The notes beneath the pieces are model-generated. The model was not told where the DNA came from. It worked only from the letters and a program-made list of their open reading frames with translations, and made no database searches. 64,000 nt of DNA from JBOGOC01 sp050747525 (GTDB lineage: Bacteria; Acidobacteriota; Polarisedimenticolia; JACPZX01; DASXTC01): the NCBI GenBank assembly GCA_050747525.1, contig JBOGOC010000060.1, forward strand, positions 109,612-173,611, written 5' to 3'. The stretch's first letter is position 1, and each line of letters opens with the position of its first letter. The translations under genes were made by a program, and so were the position numbers. Of this stretch, positions 46,919 to 55,813 are shown piece after piece.

Positions 46919-47109
46919 GAGCCACTGTCGTCCACACCGACCACCAGGCGCCCGAGAAGGGCATCGATGCGGCGATCAGGGCGGCGGAGAGGATGGGGTA
47001 GGATTCGACGGCATGAGACACGGCTGGACGCTGGCCGCCGAGCCGGCCTTCAGGTCTCGATCCGACCGACCAGCTGCGGACGAGCAGGTTTGGATATCTT
47101 CGCGACGAC

Positions 47110-47505
47110 CTAACCAACTTCCCGAGGCCGATTCTCCTTCACTGCGACGTCGGCCTGAGCGATCACACCGACAATCCGTCCACGTTCTGTCACAGGCACG
47201 CGCCGTATCTGATCCCGCATCATGACATCACGTACCGCACTGGTATCGTCGTCGGGGTTGACGGTCGCCATGCCTTCTGAGGTCATGTGCTGCTCCACTT
47301 CGCACTGCTGGGCACACCCGGTCGCCACATGGCGAACCGCGATGTCTCGGTCGGTGATGACACCCTTCAACTGCATCGAGCTCCGGTCCTCGACGACCGG
47401 CACGAAGCCAACCTCGCGGTCGCGCATGATCTCGGCTGCTCGCATGATCGGATCCGTCGGCGTCACGACGTCGGGATTCGGGGTCATTATCTCTTTGGCC
47501 TTCAT
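47110..47505 (-). CDS. CBS-domain protein (two CBS repeats)
   Basis: A 131-aa protein made of a Bateman pair. CBS1: MKAKEIMTPNPDVVTPTDPIMRAAEIMRDREVGFVPVVED then LKGVITDRDIAVRHVA; CBS2: CEVEQHMTSEGMATVNPDDDTSAVRDVMMRDQIRRVPVTERGRIVGVIAQADVAV. Such stand-alone CBS proteins bind adenine nucleotides and sense energy state. ATG 47505 follows AAGGAG. Intact. No partner gene nearby indicates its target. Confidence 0.85.
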   Translation of the reverse strand: MKAKEIMTPNPDVVTPTDPIMRAAEIMRDREVGFVPVVEDRSSMQLKGVITDRDIAVRHVATGCAQQCEVEQHMTSEGMATVNPDDDTSAVRDVMMRDQIRRVPVTERGRIVGVIAQADVAVKENRPREVG

Positions 47506-47885
47506 GACTGATTCTCCTTGTCCAGTGCCGGACACGCGACGAGCGAGGCTTTCCGACGTTCTTTCGTGCTATTCATCCTAACTGTACACCCTAACTGTAC
47601 ACCCCGGGAAGCGACACGCCAGCCCGGCGCGGGTAACGCCACCATTATCAGCACGAGAGCCGGGCCAGCGGCGGCTCTCTAGCGGATACGGGCCGAGAAA
47701 GGGTTCACGCGAGGATCGGGGCATCGGCGCTCGCTTCGTGCGCCGATGGGTCGTCCACGATGTCATCATCGGGGTGAGCAACGTAACCGATCGCCTCGCC
47801 CGGAACCACCTCTCGCCCTTGAGGAGCGAGCGACATCGTTCCGCCGGGAAGTCCCACGTTCTATGCTGTTAGGGAGGAGTTCACC
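47506..47885. other. Intergenic 380 bp with tandem 13-bp repeat
   Basis: Divergent region between the CBS gene and the reductase gene. CTAACTGTACACC occurs twice in tandem (47578-47590 and 47591-47603), a candidate operator or iteron; nothing else is clear. Confidence 0.4.
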
Positions 47886-48515
47886 TTGTCGGAGCGTGAA
47901 GCCATGGAGGAACTCATGACCATCGGCATCATCGGTGCGGGCGGCATCGGCCAGGCATTCGCAAGTCAGGTGGCGAAGGTGGGATATGAGGTAAGCCTCA
48001 GCAACAGCCGCGGTCCCGACTCGCTGGCGGACATCGTGAACACGCTCGGCCCGCGCGCCAAGGCCGTTACGCGGCATCAGGCCGCGCAGGCGGATGTGGT
48101 GTTGCTTGCGGTGCCGTGGCCTCGGGTACGGGAGGCACTGTCCGAGCTGCCGCCATGGAACGGCCGCATCCTGATCGATGCCACCAATCCCGTTGTCCAG
48201 CCAGGGTTTCGCCTCGCCGATCTGGAAGGCAGCACGTCGAGCCAAATCGTGGCTTCGCTCGCTCCGGGCGCTCGCGTGGTCAAGGCTGCCAATACCTTGC
48301 TGCGCGCAATGCTTGCGGCTGATCCGAAGGAGGCCGGTGGCCGTCGCGTGTTGTTCATGTCGGGGGATGACGCTGCCGCCAAGGCGGTTGTCGGTGGCAT
48401 TCTAGAGAAGGCGGGATTCGCCACGATCGATCTTGGTGGACTGGCAACCGGCGGAAGTCTGCAGCAGTTTCCCGGTGGTCCGCTGCCGACGTTGAACCTC
48501 ATCAAATTAGGCTGA
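47886..48515 (+). CDS. NADPH-dependent F420-reductase-like Rossmann protein
   Basis: A 209-aa protein of the NADP_F420 reductase group: MTIGIIGAGGIGQAFASQVAKVGYEVSLSNSRGPDSL (GxGxxG plus Ser-Arg for NADP phosphate), QAAQADVVLLAVPWPRVREAL, GRILIDATNPV, and ARVVKAANTLLRAML with VLFMSGDD. It is often found with no F420 genes and may reduce other small substrates. TTG 47886 has a strong Shine-Dalgarno (GGGAGGAG, 6 bases before), while ATG 47916 has GGAGG 5 bases before; the true start is uncertain. Confidence 0.75.
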   Translation: MSEREAMEELMTIGIIGAGGIGQAFASQVAKVGYEVSLSNSRGPDSLADIVNTLGPRAKAVTRHQAAQADVVLLAVPWPRVREALSELPPWNGRILIDATNPVVQPGFRLADLEGSTSSQIVASLAPGARVVKAANTLLRAMLAADPKEAGGRRVLFMSGDDAAAKAVVGGILEKAGFATIDLGGLATGGSLQQFPGGPLPTLNLIKLG

Positions 48516-48772
48516 GATCACGGCTGCCTGGTGATCTCCATCGCATGCGACGCCGCTCACGACGTGTGTCCACGCTCCGGCGGACGAGGAGTAGGCGGCA
48601 GGGGTGAGGGACTTGCCGGGCGTCCCTGGGCCGTCCCCGGCAGGGAAGAGAGACGACACAGACGGCGCGTCTTTACCACTGATCCGGCGACGCGCCATCC
48701 ACAAACGACATCCCTTGCACCAGAGTCATCCTGGTGGTAGCGTACCTTTTCATCGGCAAGAGGAGGACAGTC

Positions 48773-49081
48773 ATGCCCATACTCGACGATCGGAAGCCTG
48801 GCAGAGTCCAGGTGCTGATCGGCCTGGTGGCGTGGTTCATCCTCACGCTCGTCCCGGCGTTTCACGGGCACCATCCGACGCCCGGCAACGCGGGAAGCCA
48901 GACCGATTGGTCCTGCGCCCTCTGCGCCGTGTCCTCGGCTCCGGAGCTCAAGGGCTCCGAGCCGCAAGTGCATCCCCCATCACAAACTTCTTGGATGTCG
49001 CCTCTGCTGGACTCGCCTTTGGCGATCGACTCCAGCCGAGCGACGCACGGGGATCGCGCTCCCCCCATCGACCTCGTCTGA
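48773..49081 (+). CDS. DUF2946-like small membrane protein
   Basis: A 102-aa protein with one TM helix (VQVLIGLVAWFILTLVPAFHGHHP) followed by a His/Cys segment (FHGHHPTPG and DWSCALCAVSS). A hydrophobic segment ending in HxHH and a downstream CxxC is the layout of DUF2946-type proteins, which are often next to TonB receptors for copper or zinc. AGGAGG precedes ATG 48773. It lies just upstream of a ZnuD-like TonB receptor and probably belongs to the same metal-responsive operon. Confidence 0.55.
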   Translation: MPILDDRKPGRVQVLIGLVAWFILTLVPAFHGHHPTPGNAGSQTDWSCALCAVSSAPELKGSEPQVHPPSQTSWMSPLLDSPLAIDSSRATHGDRAPPIDLV

Positions 49082-49168
49082 CCTGAATACCTCCCACAAC
49101 CAACAAGGCTGATTTCAGGGGGAGATCCTTCCAGGCGGAAGCCTATTCCTACGGCGAGGTGTGTCCCG

Positions 49169-51397
49169 ATGTCCATTCAAGCGGCACGTGTGATTCGTGT
49201 ACTGATGTTCAGCTTCTCGCTCGTAACTTACCTGGCCGCTCAGCCAGCGGTCCTGCACGCCGCAGAGGGGTCTGTGCTGACCGGAAAAGTCATCGCTCAG
49301 CATAGCCAGCAACCGATCGTGGGCGCGACTGTCGAGCTGGTCGAGCTGCGTCGAAAGACCCGGACGAATCCTGACGGCGTCTACAAGTTCGAGGGCCTGG
49401 CCGCCGGCAGCTACACCCTCACCGTCACTGCGGCTGGGTACGCAGAGCAAACGAAACAGGTGCAGCTACCCGGGGAGGAGCTCGCCTTCACACTGGATCT
49501 CCACTTCCACGACGAGCCGGTTGTAGTCACCACGAGCGCAGAACCGCGAGATCCGATGCGCGTCTACCAGCCCACGGAGGTTTTGGATGGCGAGCTGCTT
49601 GAACAAAGAAGCACGGCCTCGCTGGGAACCACACTTCAATACGAGCCGGGAGTCAGCACGACCAGCATGAGTCAGGCGTCGGCTCGGCCGGTCATTCGCG
49701 GCCTCGGAGGCAACCGTGTGCTGATCCTCGAGGACGGCACGCGCACGGGCGATGTGTCATTCCTGTCCGAAGACCACGCCGTGGCCGCCAATCCCATGCA
49801 GGCTGACAGCATCGAAATCGTTCGAGGAGCCGCCAACCTCCTGTACGGCAGCAACGCCATGGGAGGGGTCGTCAACGTGCTCAGCTCCGACATCCCCACG
49901 ACGCTGTACGATCGGCCCACCGGGGGCGTGACCATGGGGGGGGCATCCAACACACAGGAGTTGACGGGAGGGATTGATTTCGAGGCCTCAACAGGGCCTA
50001 TCAGCTACCGCGTCGGCGGTTGGCGCACTGATGCGGACGAGTACTCGTTCCATGGTGGGACTGCGGGCAACTCCCAGGCTGACTTCACCGGTTTCAACGG
50101 TGGTCTTTCATGGGTCAACCCGAACGGGTATGTCGGCGTCTCCTACAAGGACCAGGAGGGCGACTACGGTATTCCCATCAACGAGGAGCGCGAGCCAATT
50201 GGACGAGGAGAAAAGGGCGTCACGATCCGCCTCGATGAGAAGAGCTACAAGCTGCGCGGCGAAGTCACACGGGACTTCGGCATCTTCACCGGGGCCCGCA
50301 TCCAGGCCGTGCGGCATGACTATACCCACACGGAGTTCGAGGAGACCGGGGAGCCAGGCACCATCTTCGACCAGGAGACAACCGAACTCCGAGGCGACCT
50401 CACCCACCGATCAGTGGGGCGCTTCAGCGGGACCTTTGGCGTGTGGCTGCTGGACAGCGATTTCAATGCCGTAGGCGAGGAGGCGTTGCTTCCCTTCGCG
50501 GAGACGAAAGGCTACGCCGCGTTCTTTTACGAGGAAGTCGATCTCAACACCGTCAGGCTACAGTTCGGGGGGCGATTCGACGACCAGCGCGTGGACACGG
50601 GGAGTGCCGGCGACGACAGGACGTTCACCGGCGGCAGTGGCGCCTTCGGTCTGATCTTCCATCCTGCAGGAAAATGGAACGTGGTGGCGAACGTGACGCA
50701 CAACTTCAAGGCTCCGTCCGCCGAGGAGCTGTTCGCCAACGGCCCTCACATCGCTACCTTCACTTTCGAGGAGGGAGACCCCGAGCTGGACGAAGAGACC
50801 AGCCTCGGAGCGGACCTCGGATATCGCTGGAAAGTCGCACGGTTCAGCGGAGAGGTGACCGTCTACAGGACCGACTTTCAGGATTTCATCTTCCTGCAGC
50901 CGGTCATCGATCCCAACACCGGCCTCCAAGTCATCGAGGATGGCTTGCCGAAGTCGGCATACGTGCAGGCGGATGCCACGTTCTATGGGGCCGAGGCGCA
51001 CGCGGACCTTGCCCTATTGGAACACCTGAAACTGGAGCTGATGGCTGACAAGGTGGTTGCAGAAGAGGATGACTCAGGCGAGCCCCTGCCCAGGATCCCG
51101 CCGATGCGGGCCGGCCTCGGTCTTCACTGGGACACGGATCGCTACGGAGTTGGCACGGAGGCACGGTTCTCGGACGAGCAGAATCGCGTCGCTCCGGGCG
51201 AGCTGCCGACCGGTGATTTCGTCGTCTACAACGTCTTCGGCCACGTGACGTTCGTAAGCGGTCCAGTCGTTCACCGGCTGTCCCTTCGTGTGAGCAACCT
51301 GACGGATCGGCTCTACCGTAACCACGTCAACCTGGTGAAGGACATTCTTCCCGAGCCAGGCAGAACGGCGCGACTGCTCTACACGTTGTTGTATTAG
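49169..51397 (+). CDS. TonB-dependent outer-membrane receptor, ZnuD-like
   Basis: A 742-aa receptor: signal peptide about 1-31, a carboxypeptidase-regulatory-like beta domain (about 35-115; GKVIAQHSQQPIVGATVELVE), plug (about 120-240; RPVIRGLGGNRVLILEDGTRTGDVS, DSIEIVRGAANLLYGSNAMGGVVNVLSS), 22-strand barrel and terminal ARLLYTLLY. The DHAVAANPM segment resembles ZnuD-type zinc receptors. It probably imports a metal or metallophore. The extra N-terminal Ig-like domain is normal in Bacteroidetes/Acidobacteria. Neighbour DUF2946-like gene supports metal. Confidence 0.85.
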   Translation: MSIQAARVIRVLMFSFSLVTYLAAQPAVLHAAEGSVLTGKVIAQHSQQPIVGATVELVELRRKTRTNPDGVYKFEGLAAGSYTLTVTAAGYAEQTKQVQLPGEELAFTLDLHFHDEPVVVTTSAEPRDPMRVYQPTEVLDGELLEQRSTASLGTTLQYEPGVSTTSMSQASARPVIRGLGGNRVLILEDGTRTGDVSFLSEDHAVAANPMQADSIEIVRGAANLLYGSNAMGGVVNVLSSDIPTTLYDRPTGGVTMGGASNTQELTGGIDFEASTGPISYRVGGWRTDADEYSFHGGTAGNSQADFTGFNGGLSWVNPNGYVGVSYKDQEGDYGIPINEEREPIGRGEKGVTIRLDEKSYKLRGEVTRDFGIFTGARIQAVRHDYTHTEFEETGEPGTIFDQETTELRGDLTHRSVGRFSGTFGVWLLDSDFNAVGEEALLPFAETKGYAAFFYEEVDLNTVRLQFGGRFDDQRVDTGSAGDDRTFTGGSGAFGLIFHPAGKWNVVANVTHNFKAPSAEELFANGPHIATFTFEEGDPELDEETSLGADLGYRWKVARFSGEVTVYRTDFQDFIFLQPVIDPNTGLQVIEDGLPKSAYVQADATFYGAEAHADLALLEHLKLELMADKVVAEEDDSGEPLPRIPPMRAGLGLHWDTDRYGVGTEARFSDEQNRVAPGELPTGDFVVYNVFGHVTFVSGPVVHRLSLRVSNLTDRLYRNHVNLVKDILPEPGRTARLLYTLLY

Positions 51398-51414
51398 GCG
51401 TATCAGCGTTGGTG

Positions 51415-51443
51415 CCCGTCGCAGCTGGACACCCTGCGACGGG
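51415..51443. terminator. Bidirectional hairpin between TonB receptor and arsC
   Basis: CCCGTCGCAG (51415-51424) and CTGCGACGGG (51434-51443) form a perfect 10-bp stem with a 9-base loop between convergent genes. Confidence 0.6.
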
Positions 51444-51455
51444 TACTCACGCCAT

Positions 51456-51866
51456 TCAGAGTCGCGCGAGCAGCTCTTTGACCTTGCTCCTAATCAGGTC
51501 GCGGACTCTGTCAAACTCCTCCGACCCGAGGTTCCTCGGGTCAGGTATCTGCCAATCTTCCCGAAGTATCGCCGGGACGAAGGGACAGGCGTCGCCACAT
51601 CCCATCGTGATCACGGCATCGTATTCCTGAGTGGGAAGCTCACTGACTGACTTCGACCGGTGGGCCGAGAGATCGTACCCTACTCTTTTCATCGACTTGG
51701 CGGCTTTCGGGTTGATCCCTCCTGACGGTCTTGATCCAGCGCTCCACGACTCGACTCGATCTCTACCAATGATGCGAGCGAACGCCTCTGCCATCTGACT
51801 CCTGTTGGAATTCTCTACGCACACGAATAACACTCGCTTGCGGCAGGGAGTCCTAGACTGCTCCAA
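51456..51866 (-). CDS. arsC: Thioredoxin-type arsenate reductase (LMW-PTPase fold)
   Basis: A 136-aa enzyme reducing arsenate to arsenite. The CX5R loop is FVCVENSNRSQMAEAF (Cys near residue 14), the redox helix is ITMGCGDACPFVPAILREDWQIPDP with the two resolving Cys, and the DPxxx general acid is in PDPRNLGS. The start is TTG 51866, inside the aquaporin 3' end, because it follows AGGAGA and gives the normal family length. Overlapping the aquaporin gene indicates an arsenic operon, although no arsR is visible. Confidence 0.85.
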   Translation of the reverse strand: MEQSRTPCRKRVLFVCVENSNRSQMAEAFARIIGRDRVESWSAGSRPSGGINPKAAKSMKRVGYDLSAHRSKSVSELPTQEYDAVITMGCGDACPFVPAILREDWQIPDPRNLGSEEFDRVRDLIRSKVKELLARL

Positions 51867-52542
51867 CGCTTCTCTCCTCGCTGAGCGACTCACAGCATCC
51901 GCTTCTGTGAATGCTCCGACAGAGAGGAACGGCGGCCACAGCTCCCACGACGGGCGCCACGAGGTAGATCCACAGAGGCTCGACATGGCCGCTCACCACA
52001 CTGGGTGCCAGAGAGCGTGCTGGGTTCATGGAGGCACCAGATATCGGCCCCGCGAAGAGCGCCTCCAGGCCAACGACCGCTCCAACCGCCGCTCCTGCCA
52101 TGATTCCTCGTTCCTTCGAACCAGTCGAAACACTCAGGATGACGAACATCAGAACCAGCGTGAGGAGCACCTCCAGGATGAAGGATTGTCCAATGGTTCC
52201 TGAAGGCAACGTCGCGCCGAGCGTCGGGTGTGATGGGAACATGATGCGCAAGAACGAGCTTGCGAGTAGAGCCCCGATGCACTGGCTGACGATGTACTGC
52301 AGCGCCTCTACAGCCCGGATACGCCGTGCCATGAGAAAGCCAATGCTGACAGCCGGGTTCAGGTGTGCACCGGACACATCGCCCAGGGCGTAGATCATGG
52401 CCATCACAACAAGGCCAAAGGTCAACGATACTCCAACGTGCGAGACCGCTCCTCCACTGAGGTCGTTGATGACGATCGCGCCCGTGCCGGCGAACACCAG
52501 TGAGAACGTACCGAGCGACTCGGCCAGGAGCCTCTGCCTCAT
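51853..52542 (-). CDS. Aquaporin-family channel, likely arsenite exit (AqpS-like)
   Basis: A 229-aa six-helix MIP channel with two NPA boxes: DVSGAHLNPAVSIGFL and GPISGASMNPARSLAPS; both Asn-Pro-Ala boxes are intact and RSL follows the second. Linked to arsC by a 14-base overlap, which matches the AqpS arrangement where an aquaglyceroporin lets arsenite leave the cell after ArsC reduces arsenate. Water or glycerol transport cannot be excluded. A Cys pair near the end (SGCCES) is unusual and could bind metal. Confidence 0.85.
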   Translation of the reverse strand: MRQRLLAESLGTFSLVFAGTGAIVINDLSGGAVSHVGVSLTFGLVVMAMIYALGDVSGAHLNPAVSIGFLMARRIRAVEALQYIVSQCIGALLASSFLRIMFPSHPTLGATLPSGTIGQSFILEVLLTLVLMFVILSVSTGSKERGIMAGAAVGAVVGLEALFAGPISGASMNPARSLAPSVVSGHVEPLWIYLVAPVVGAVAAVPLCRSIHRSGCCESLSEERSVGAV

Positions 52543-52831
52543 TCGTGGATTTTACTACGGCCTCGAGATGATGACGGCCGGCCGGTACTCGCGGTACAGG
52601 CGCGCCGTCGCCGCCTATCCCAACTAGTATGAAGCAAATCTGGGCCCTGGGCCTGCCCTTCGGCCGCTCCTCGAGCGCGGCAGCATCATCTGACTGCGGA
52701 CAAAACACCAAGGTGGCCAAATATCGACAGGGGAGCCGGACGGAGGCCGCGAATCGACCGGAGAACTCCGGCACGCCTGGCTGGCACGGAGCTTGAAACG
52801 CACCGTGACGTGATTGCATAAGGAGCCAGCC
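52543..52831. other. Divergent intergenic region, 289 bp
   Basis: Carries the promoters of the aquaporin-arsC operon and of the SDR gene. No clear -35/-10 pair or repeat seen. Confidence 0.4.
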
Positions 52832-53596
52832 ATGGCGGAGAGATTCAAGGGAAAGGTGGCAGTGGTGACCGGCGGCAACAGCGGCATCGGATTCGCCGCG
52901 GCCCGGGCCTTCGTCCGGGAAGGGGCCAAGGTGGCCATCACGGGGCGCAGCGACGCGACGCTCGAGGCGGCCCGGAAGGAGCTGGGGCCCGAGGCCCTGG
53001 CGATCAAGGCAGACATGTCCCGCGTGCCCGAAATCGCCGGCGCGATGGAGCAGGTCAAGGCAAGGTTCGGCCGCATCGACGCGCTGTTCGTGAACGCCGG
53101 CATCGGTCGGTTCGTTCCTCTCGAAGAGGTGACCGAAGAGTACTTTGATGAGATCGTGGGAACGAATCTCAAGGGAGCCTTCTTCACGGTCCAGAAGGCC
53201 GTCCCGCTCCTCGCGAGCGGGAGCGCCATCGTCCTGAATGCGTCGATCAACGCGCACATCGGGATGGCCAGCACCAGCGTCTACGGGGCCACCAAGGCAG
53301 CGGTGGTGAGCCTGGCCAGGACCTTGTCGGCCGACCTGCTGGCCCGAGGGGTCCGGGTGAACGCCGTCAGCCCCGGGCCGGTGGCGACCCCCATCTTCGA
53401 CCGGCTGGGCCTCTCGGAGGAGGGCGCCAGGCAGGCCAAGGAGTGGATCGCCGGCCAGGTCCCCCTCAAGCGCTTCGGCCAACCGGACGAGATCGCCTCG
53501 GCCGTCCTGTATCTGTCCTCCCCGGAATCCGCATTCGTGGTGGGGACCGAGCTGGTGGTGGACGGCGGCATGGTCCCGCTGGTGCCTCAGGGCTAA
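52832..53596 (+). CDS. Short-chain dehydrogenase/reductase
   Basis: A 254-aa classical SDR. TGGNSGIGFAAARAF is the TGxxxGIG NAD(P)-binding motif, NAGIGRF the NAG motif, Ser in VLNASINAHIG, and YGATKAAV the YxxxK catalytic pair; ends VVGTELVVDGGMVPLVP as usual. All residues of the active site are there. Starts at ATG 52832 after AAGGAG. Substrate unknown. It precedes a cluster of small or broken genes often found with SDRs in Acidobacteria. Confidence 0.9.
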   Translation: MAERFKGKVAVVTGGNSGIGFAAARAFVREGAKVAITGRSDATLEAARKELGPEALAIKADMSRVPEIAGAMEQVKARFGRIDALFVNAGIGRFVPLEEVTEEYFDEIVGTNLKGAFFTVQKAVPLLASGSAIVLNASINAHIGMASTSVYGATKAAVVSLARTLSADLLARGVRVNAVSPGPVATPIFDRLGLSEEGARQAKEWIAGQVPLKRFGQPDEIASAVLYLSSPESAFVVGTELVVDGGMVPLVPQG

Positions 53597-53722
53597 GCCG
53601 GATTCAGGAGACGGGCCCGATGTCGATCCGGGCCGCCGCCATTCGACTGACCTGTGGAGGCAGTTCATACGTGACCTGGGCGGCCGCGCCGCCCGCTCAC
53701 CCGTTTACAGGAGGATAGAAAG

Positions 53723-54102
53723 ATGAAATTCATGTGTCTTGGATACATCCAGGAAAGTGCGTGGGAGGCCAGGCCGAAGGAGGAGCAGGACGCCCTCCTG
53801 GAGGAGTGAAGGAAGGCCACTGGCTCGATGGCGGGGCGGCTCTGCAGCTGGCCAGCTCGGCCAGGACCCTCAGGTGGAAAAACGGCAAGGTCGTGGTGAC
53901 CGATGGCCCTTACGCCGAGACGAAGGAGGTGCTGGGCGGGCTGGGGCTGCTGGAGGCCAGGGATATGAACCACGCGGTGGAGCTGATCTCGAAGCACCCC
54001 GGCGTGCGCATCGGCCCCTTCGAGATCCGGCCGGTGGACGAGAAGTTCACCGCCCGCATCGAGGAGAGGTGGCGCCGGCTGGAGAAGGCAGCCGGGAAGT
54101 GA
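53723..54102 (+). pseudogene. YCII/DGPF-domain gene, frameshifted by internal deletion
   Basis: ATG 53723 after AGGAGG starts MKFMCLGYIQESAWEARPKE and stops at TGA 53807-53809 after ALLEE. The family continues with a short helix and then GHWLDGG; this part is found in another phase: KEGHWLDGGAALQLASS, WKNGKVVVTDGPYAETKEVLGGLGLLEARD (DGPF motif) and IEERWRRLEKA. So about ten codons between LLEE and GHW are missing and the phase is shifted. Two separate products could only be made with reinitiation. Confidence 0.75.
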
Positions 54103-54117
54103 ACAGGAGGACGAGGA

Positions 54118-54324
54118 ATGAGACTGGAAGACGGGAGCACGGAGGGGATCTTCGTGGCGCGCGACGCGGCGCGCTCATCGGTCGAGTTGAGCATCGGACA
54201 GACCTGCTCGGACCAGCCCCGGGTCATCCGCCTGACTCATGAGGAGGCGCGGCGTCTGGCAGCGCTGCTCCTGTTCCAGGCGGCGCGGCTCGACCCGCGT
54301 CATGTGAGCGGACCCGGAACCTGA
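54118..54324 (+). CDS. Hypothetical protein, 68 aa
   Basis: A small protein: MRLEDGSTEGIFVARDAARSSVELSIGQ, then a helix with Leu/Ala heptads (LTHEEARRLAALLLFQAARL) and a short tail. A good Shine-Dalgarno (AGGAGGACGAGGA) precedes the ATG. No family recognised. It directly follows the broken YCII gene and precedes a DHFR remnant. Confidence 0.5.
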   Translation: MRLEDGSTEGIFVARDAARSSVELSIGQTCSDQPRVIRLTHEEARRLAALLLFQAARLDPRHVSGPGT

Positions 54325-54339
54325 CGGAAGGAACCACCT

Positions 54340-54444
54340 ATGCGTAAGATCATCGCGGCCTTGCAGGTGTCGCTGCTGCGGCTCGTGCGGAACAGGCCGC
54401 TGAAGTCCGGGAAGGTCGTCCTGGGCTACAGCACGCGTCCATGA
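54340..54444 (+). pseudogene. DHFR/RibD-type reductase reduced to N- and C-terminal ends
   Basis: A 34-aa frame starting MRKIIAALQVSL, the N-terminus of small RibD-type dihydrofolate reductases (normally followed by DGFIEGP), then joining LRLVRNRPLKSGKVVLGY, which matches the C-terminal strand region (...KSGVVLLRY). About 150 residues between are missing, in frame. An AAGGAA site precedes the ATG. Not a functional reductase. Confidence 0.6.
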
Positions 54445-54465
54445 CACCATAGGGAGAATGACAGG

Positions 54466-54879
54466 ATGCAGATTATCGCGTACGCGGCTTCCGTCCCGAA
54501 GAACAGGCTCCTGGCGGGACGCATCATGAGCGGCTTGCCGGCGCTCTTCCTGCTTCTGGACGGTGCGATGAAACTGATGAAGCCGGAGCCGGTCATCAGG
54601 GGAACGGTGGAACTCGGATATCCGGAGAGCGTGATCGTCCCCCTGGGGATCTTGCTGCTGGCCTGTACGGTCCTCTATCTGATTCCGCGCACCGCAGTCC
54701 TGGGCGCCATCCTGCTGACCGGCTACCTGGGGGGTGCCGTGGCGACCCACGTGCGCGTTGGCCAATGGCCTTTCGAGATCCTGTTCCCGGTGGCGTTTGG
54801 CGTTCTGCTCTGGGGAGGGCTGGTGGCGCGCGATGACCGGCTGGGCGCGCTCATCCCTCTGCGCAACCGGCCCCGTTAG
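54466..54879 (+). CDS. DoxX-family membrane protein
   Basis: A 137-aa protein with four TM helices (LLAGRIMSGLPALFLLLDGAMKL, VPLGILLLACTVLYLIP, AVLGAILLTGYLGGAVATHV, FPVAFGVLLWGGL). 'DGAMKLMKP' and 'GYLGGAVATHVR' are typical DoxX-like features. Small hydrophobic proteins of this family often accompany redox or stress genes; function not known. Full length; start ATG 54466. Confidence 0.8.
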   Translation: MQIIAYAASVPKNRLLAGRIMSGLPALFLLLDGAMKLMKPEPVIRGTVELGYPESVIVPLGILLLACTVLYLIPRTAVLGAILLTGYLGGAVATHVRVGQWPFEILFPVAFGVLLWGGLVARDDRLGALIPLRNRPR

Positions 54880-54889
54880 CGGCCCCATC

Positions 54890-55729
54890 TCATGAAGATG
54901 TCGGAGGGGCCTGCGGCTGGTGCGTCGCGTGTTCCTCCGCCCACGCCAGTGCATAGTCGGCGATCTCCTCCCATCCCTGCTGGGCAGGCATGAGATGCGA
55001 GCGTCCCGGAAATTCCCTGACCTCCGTGACCGTGTTCGATTTGTAGTGCTTCGCGTTCGAGCGTTGGACGGCGGGCGGCATCAGATGATCTTCGCTCCCC
55101 GAGATGAAGAGAAGGGGCGCGCGGGCGTCGTTATGGTAGTCGACCGCAATGTCCTGGGGGCCGGGAATGAAATTCGCCAGCACGCTGCCCCAGAAAATGC
55201 CCCCTGATGCCGGGACGTGATAGCGGTCGTACGCAGCGCGCGCGTCCGCTTCGTCGAATGTGTTCGTGAACACGTAGCGCCATTGCTCGTACGTGAACGG
55301 CACTGCCCTGTGGCGATTCGCGGGATTCTTCAGCACCGGGAACGTCGATTTGAGCTGCGACAGCGGCGTGACGCGCACACCTTCCGTAGGCGCGGAGTTG
55401 ATCGCCACTCCCACCGCCCCATAGCCGCGATCGAGCAACAGCTGCACAAACGCGCCACCGGCCGAATGACCCATGAGGATCGGTGGCGCCTCGAGTCGCT
55501 GGACAACGACTTCGAGGTCCGCCATGATCGCGGGAACCGTGAGGCGTTCGACGGGCGAAGGATCGCGGTTGAGGGCCTCGACCTCGACCTCGAACCCAGG
55601 ATACGCTGGAGCGAGCACGCGGTAGCCTTGGGCTTCATAGCGTGTGATCCAGTGCTCCCAGCTTCGCGGCGTCACCCAGAAGCCATGGACCAGTACAATC
55701 GTATCGGGTGCTTTCGATAGCGCGGGCAT
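54890..55729 (-). CDS. Alpha/beta hydrolase
   Basis: A 279-aa hydrolase. VLVHGFWVTPRSWEHW gives the oxyanion HGFW; nucleophile elbow GHSAGGAF (Ser); acid Asp in LLFISGSEDHLMPP; His in PGRSHLMP. Typical of esterase/lactonase-like enzymes (EstC group). ATG 55729 follows AAGGAG. It is downstream of the PaoABC-like operon and may act on related aromatic or aldehyde substrates, but this is context only. Confidence 0.85.
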   Translation of the reverse strand: MPALSKAPDTIVLVHGFWVTPRSWEHWITRYEAQGYRVLAPAYPGFEVEVEALNRDPSPVERLTVPAIMADLEVVVQRLEAPPILMGHSAGGAFVQLLLDRGYGAVGVAINSAPTEGVRVTPLSQLKSTFPVLKNPANRHRAVPFTYEQWRYVFTNTFDEADARAAYDRYHVPASGGIFWGSVLANFIPGPQDIAVDYHNDARAPLLFISGSEDHLMPPAVQRSNAKHYKSNTVTEVREFPGRSHLMPAQQGWEEIADYALAWAEEHATHQPQAPPTSS

Positions 55730-55813
55730 GGTGCATCTCCTTGTGGGGTTGCGTCTTCTAGTGCACGCTCCTGAGCGCAACCTGAAAACTATCGCTGCGC
55801 ACTCTCATCCGAC

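Noticed and set aside
46919..47005. Short frame ending HTDHQAPEKGIDAAIRAAERMG as a gene
   Set aside because: It looks like a C-terminal scrap, but there is no start, ribosome site or recognisable family; too weak to list.
53801..53812. In-frame TGA in the YCII/DGPF gene as a second selenocysteine codon
   Set aside because: Sequence after the TGA in that frame is not family-like; the family continues in another phase after a missing stretch, and no SECIS-like hairpin follows.
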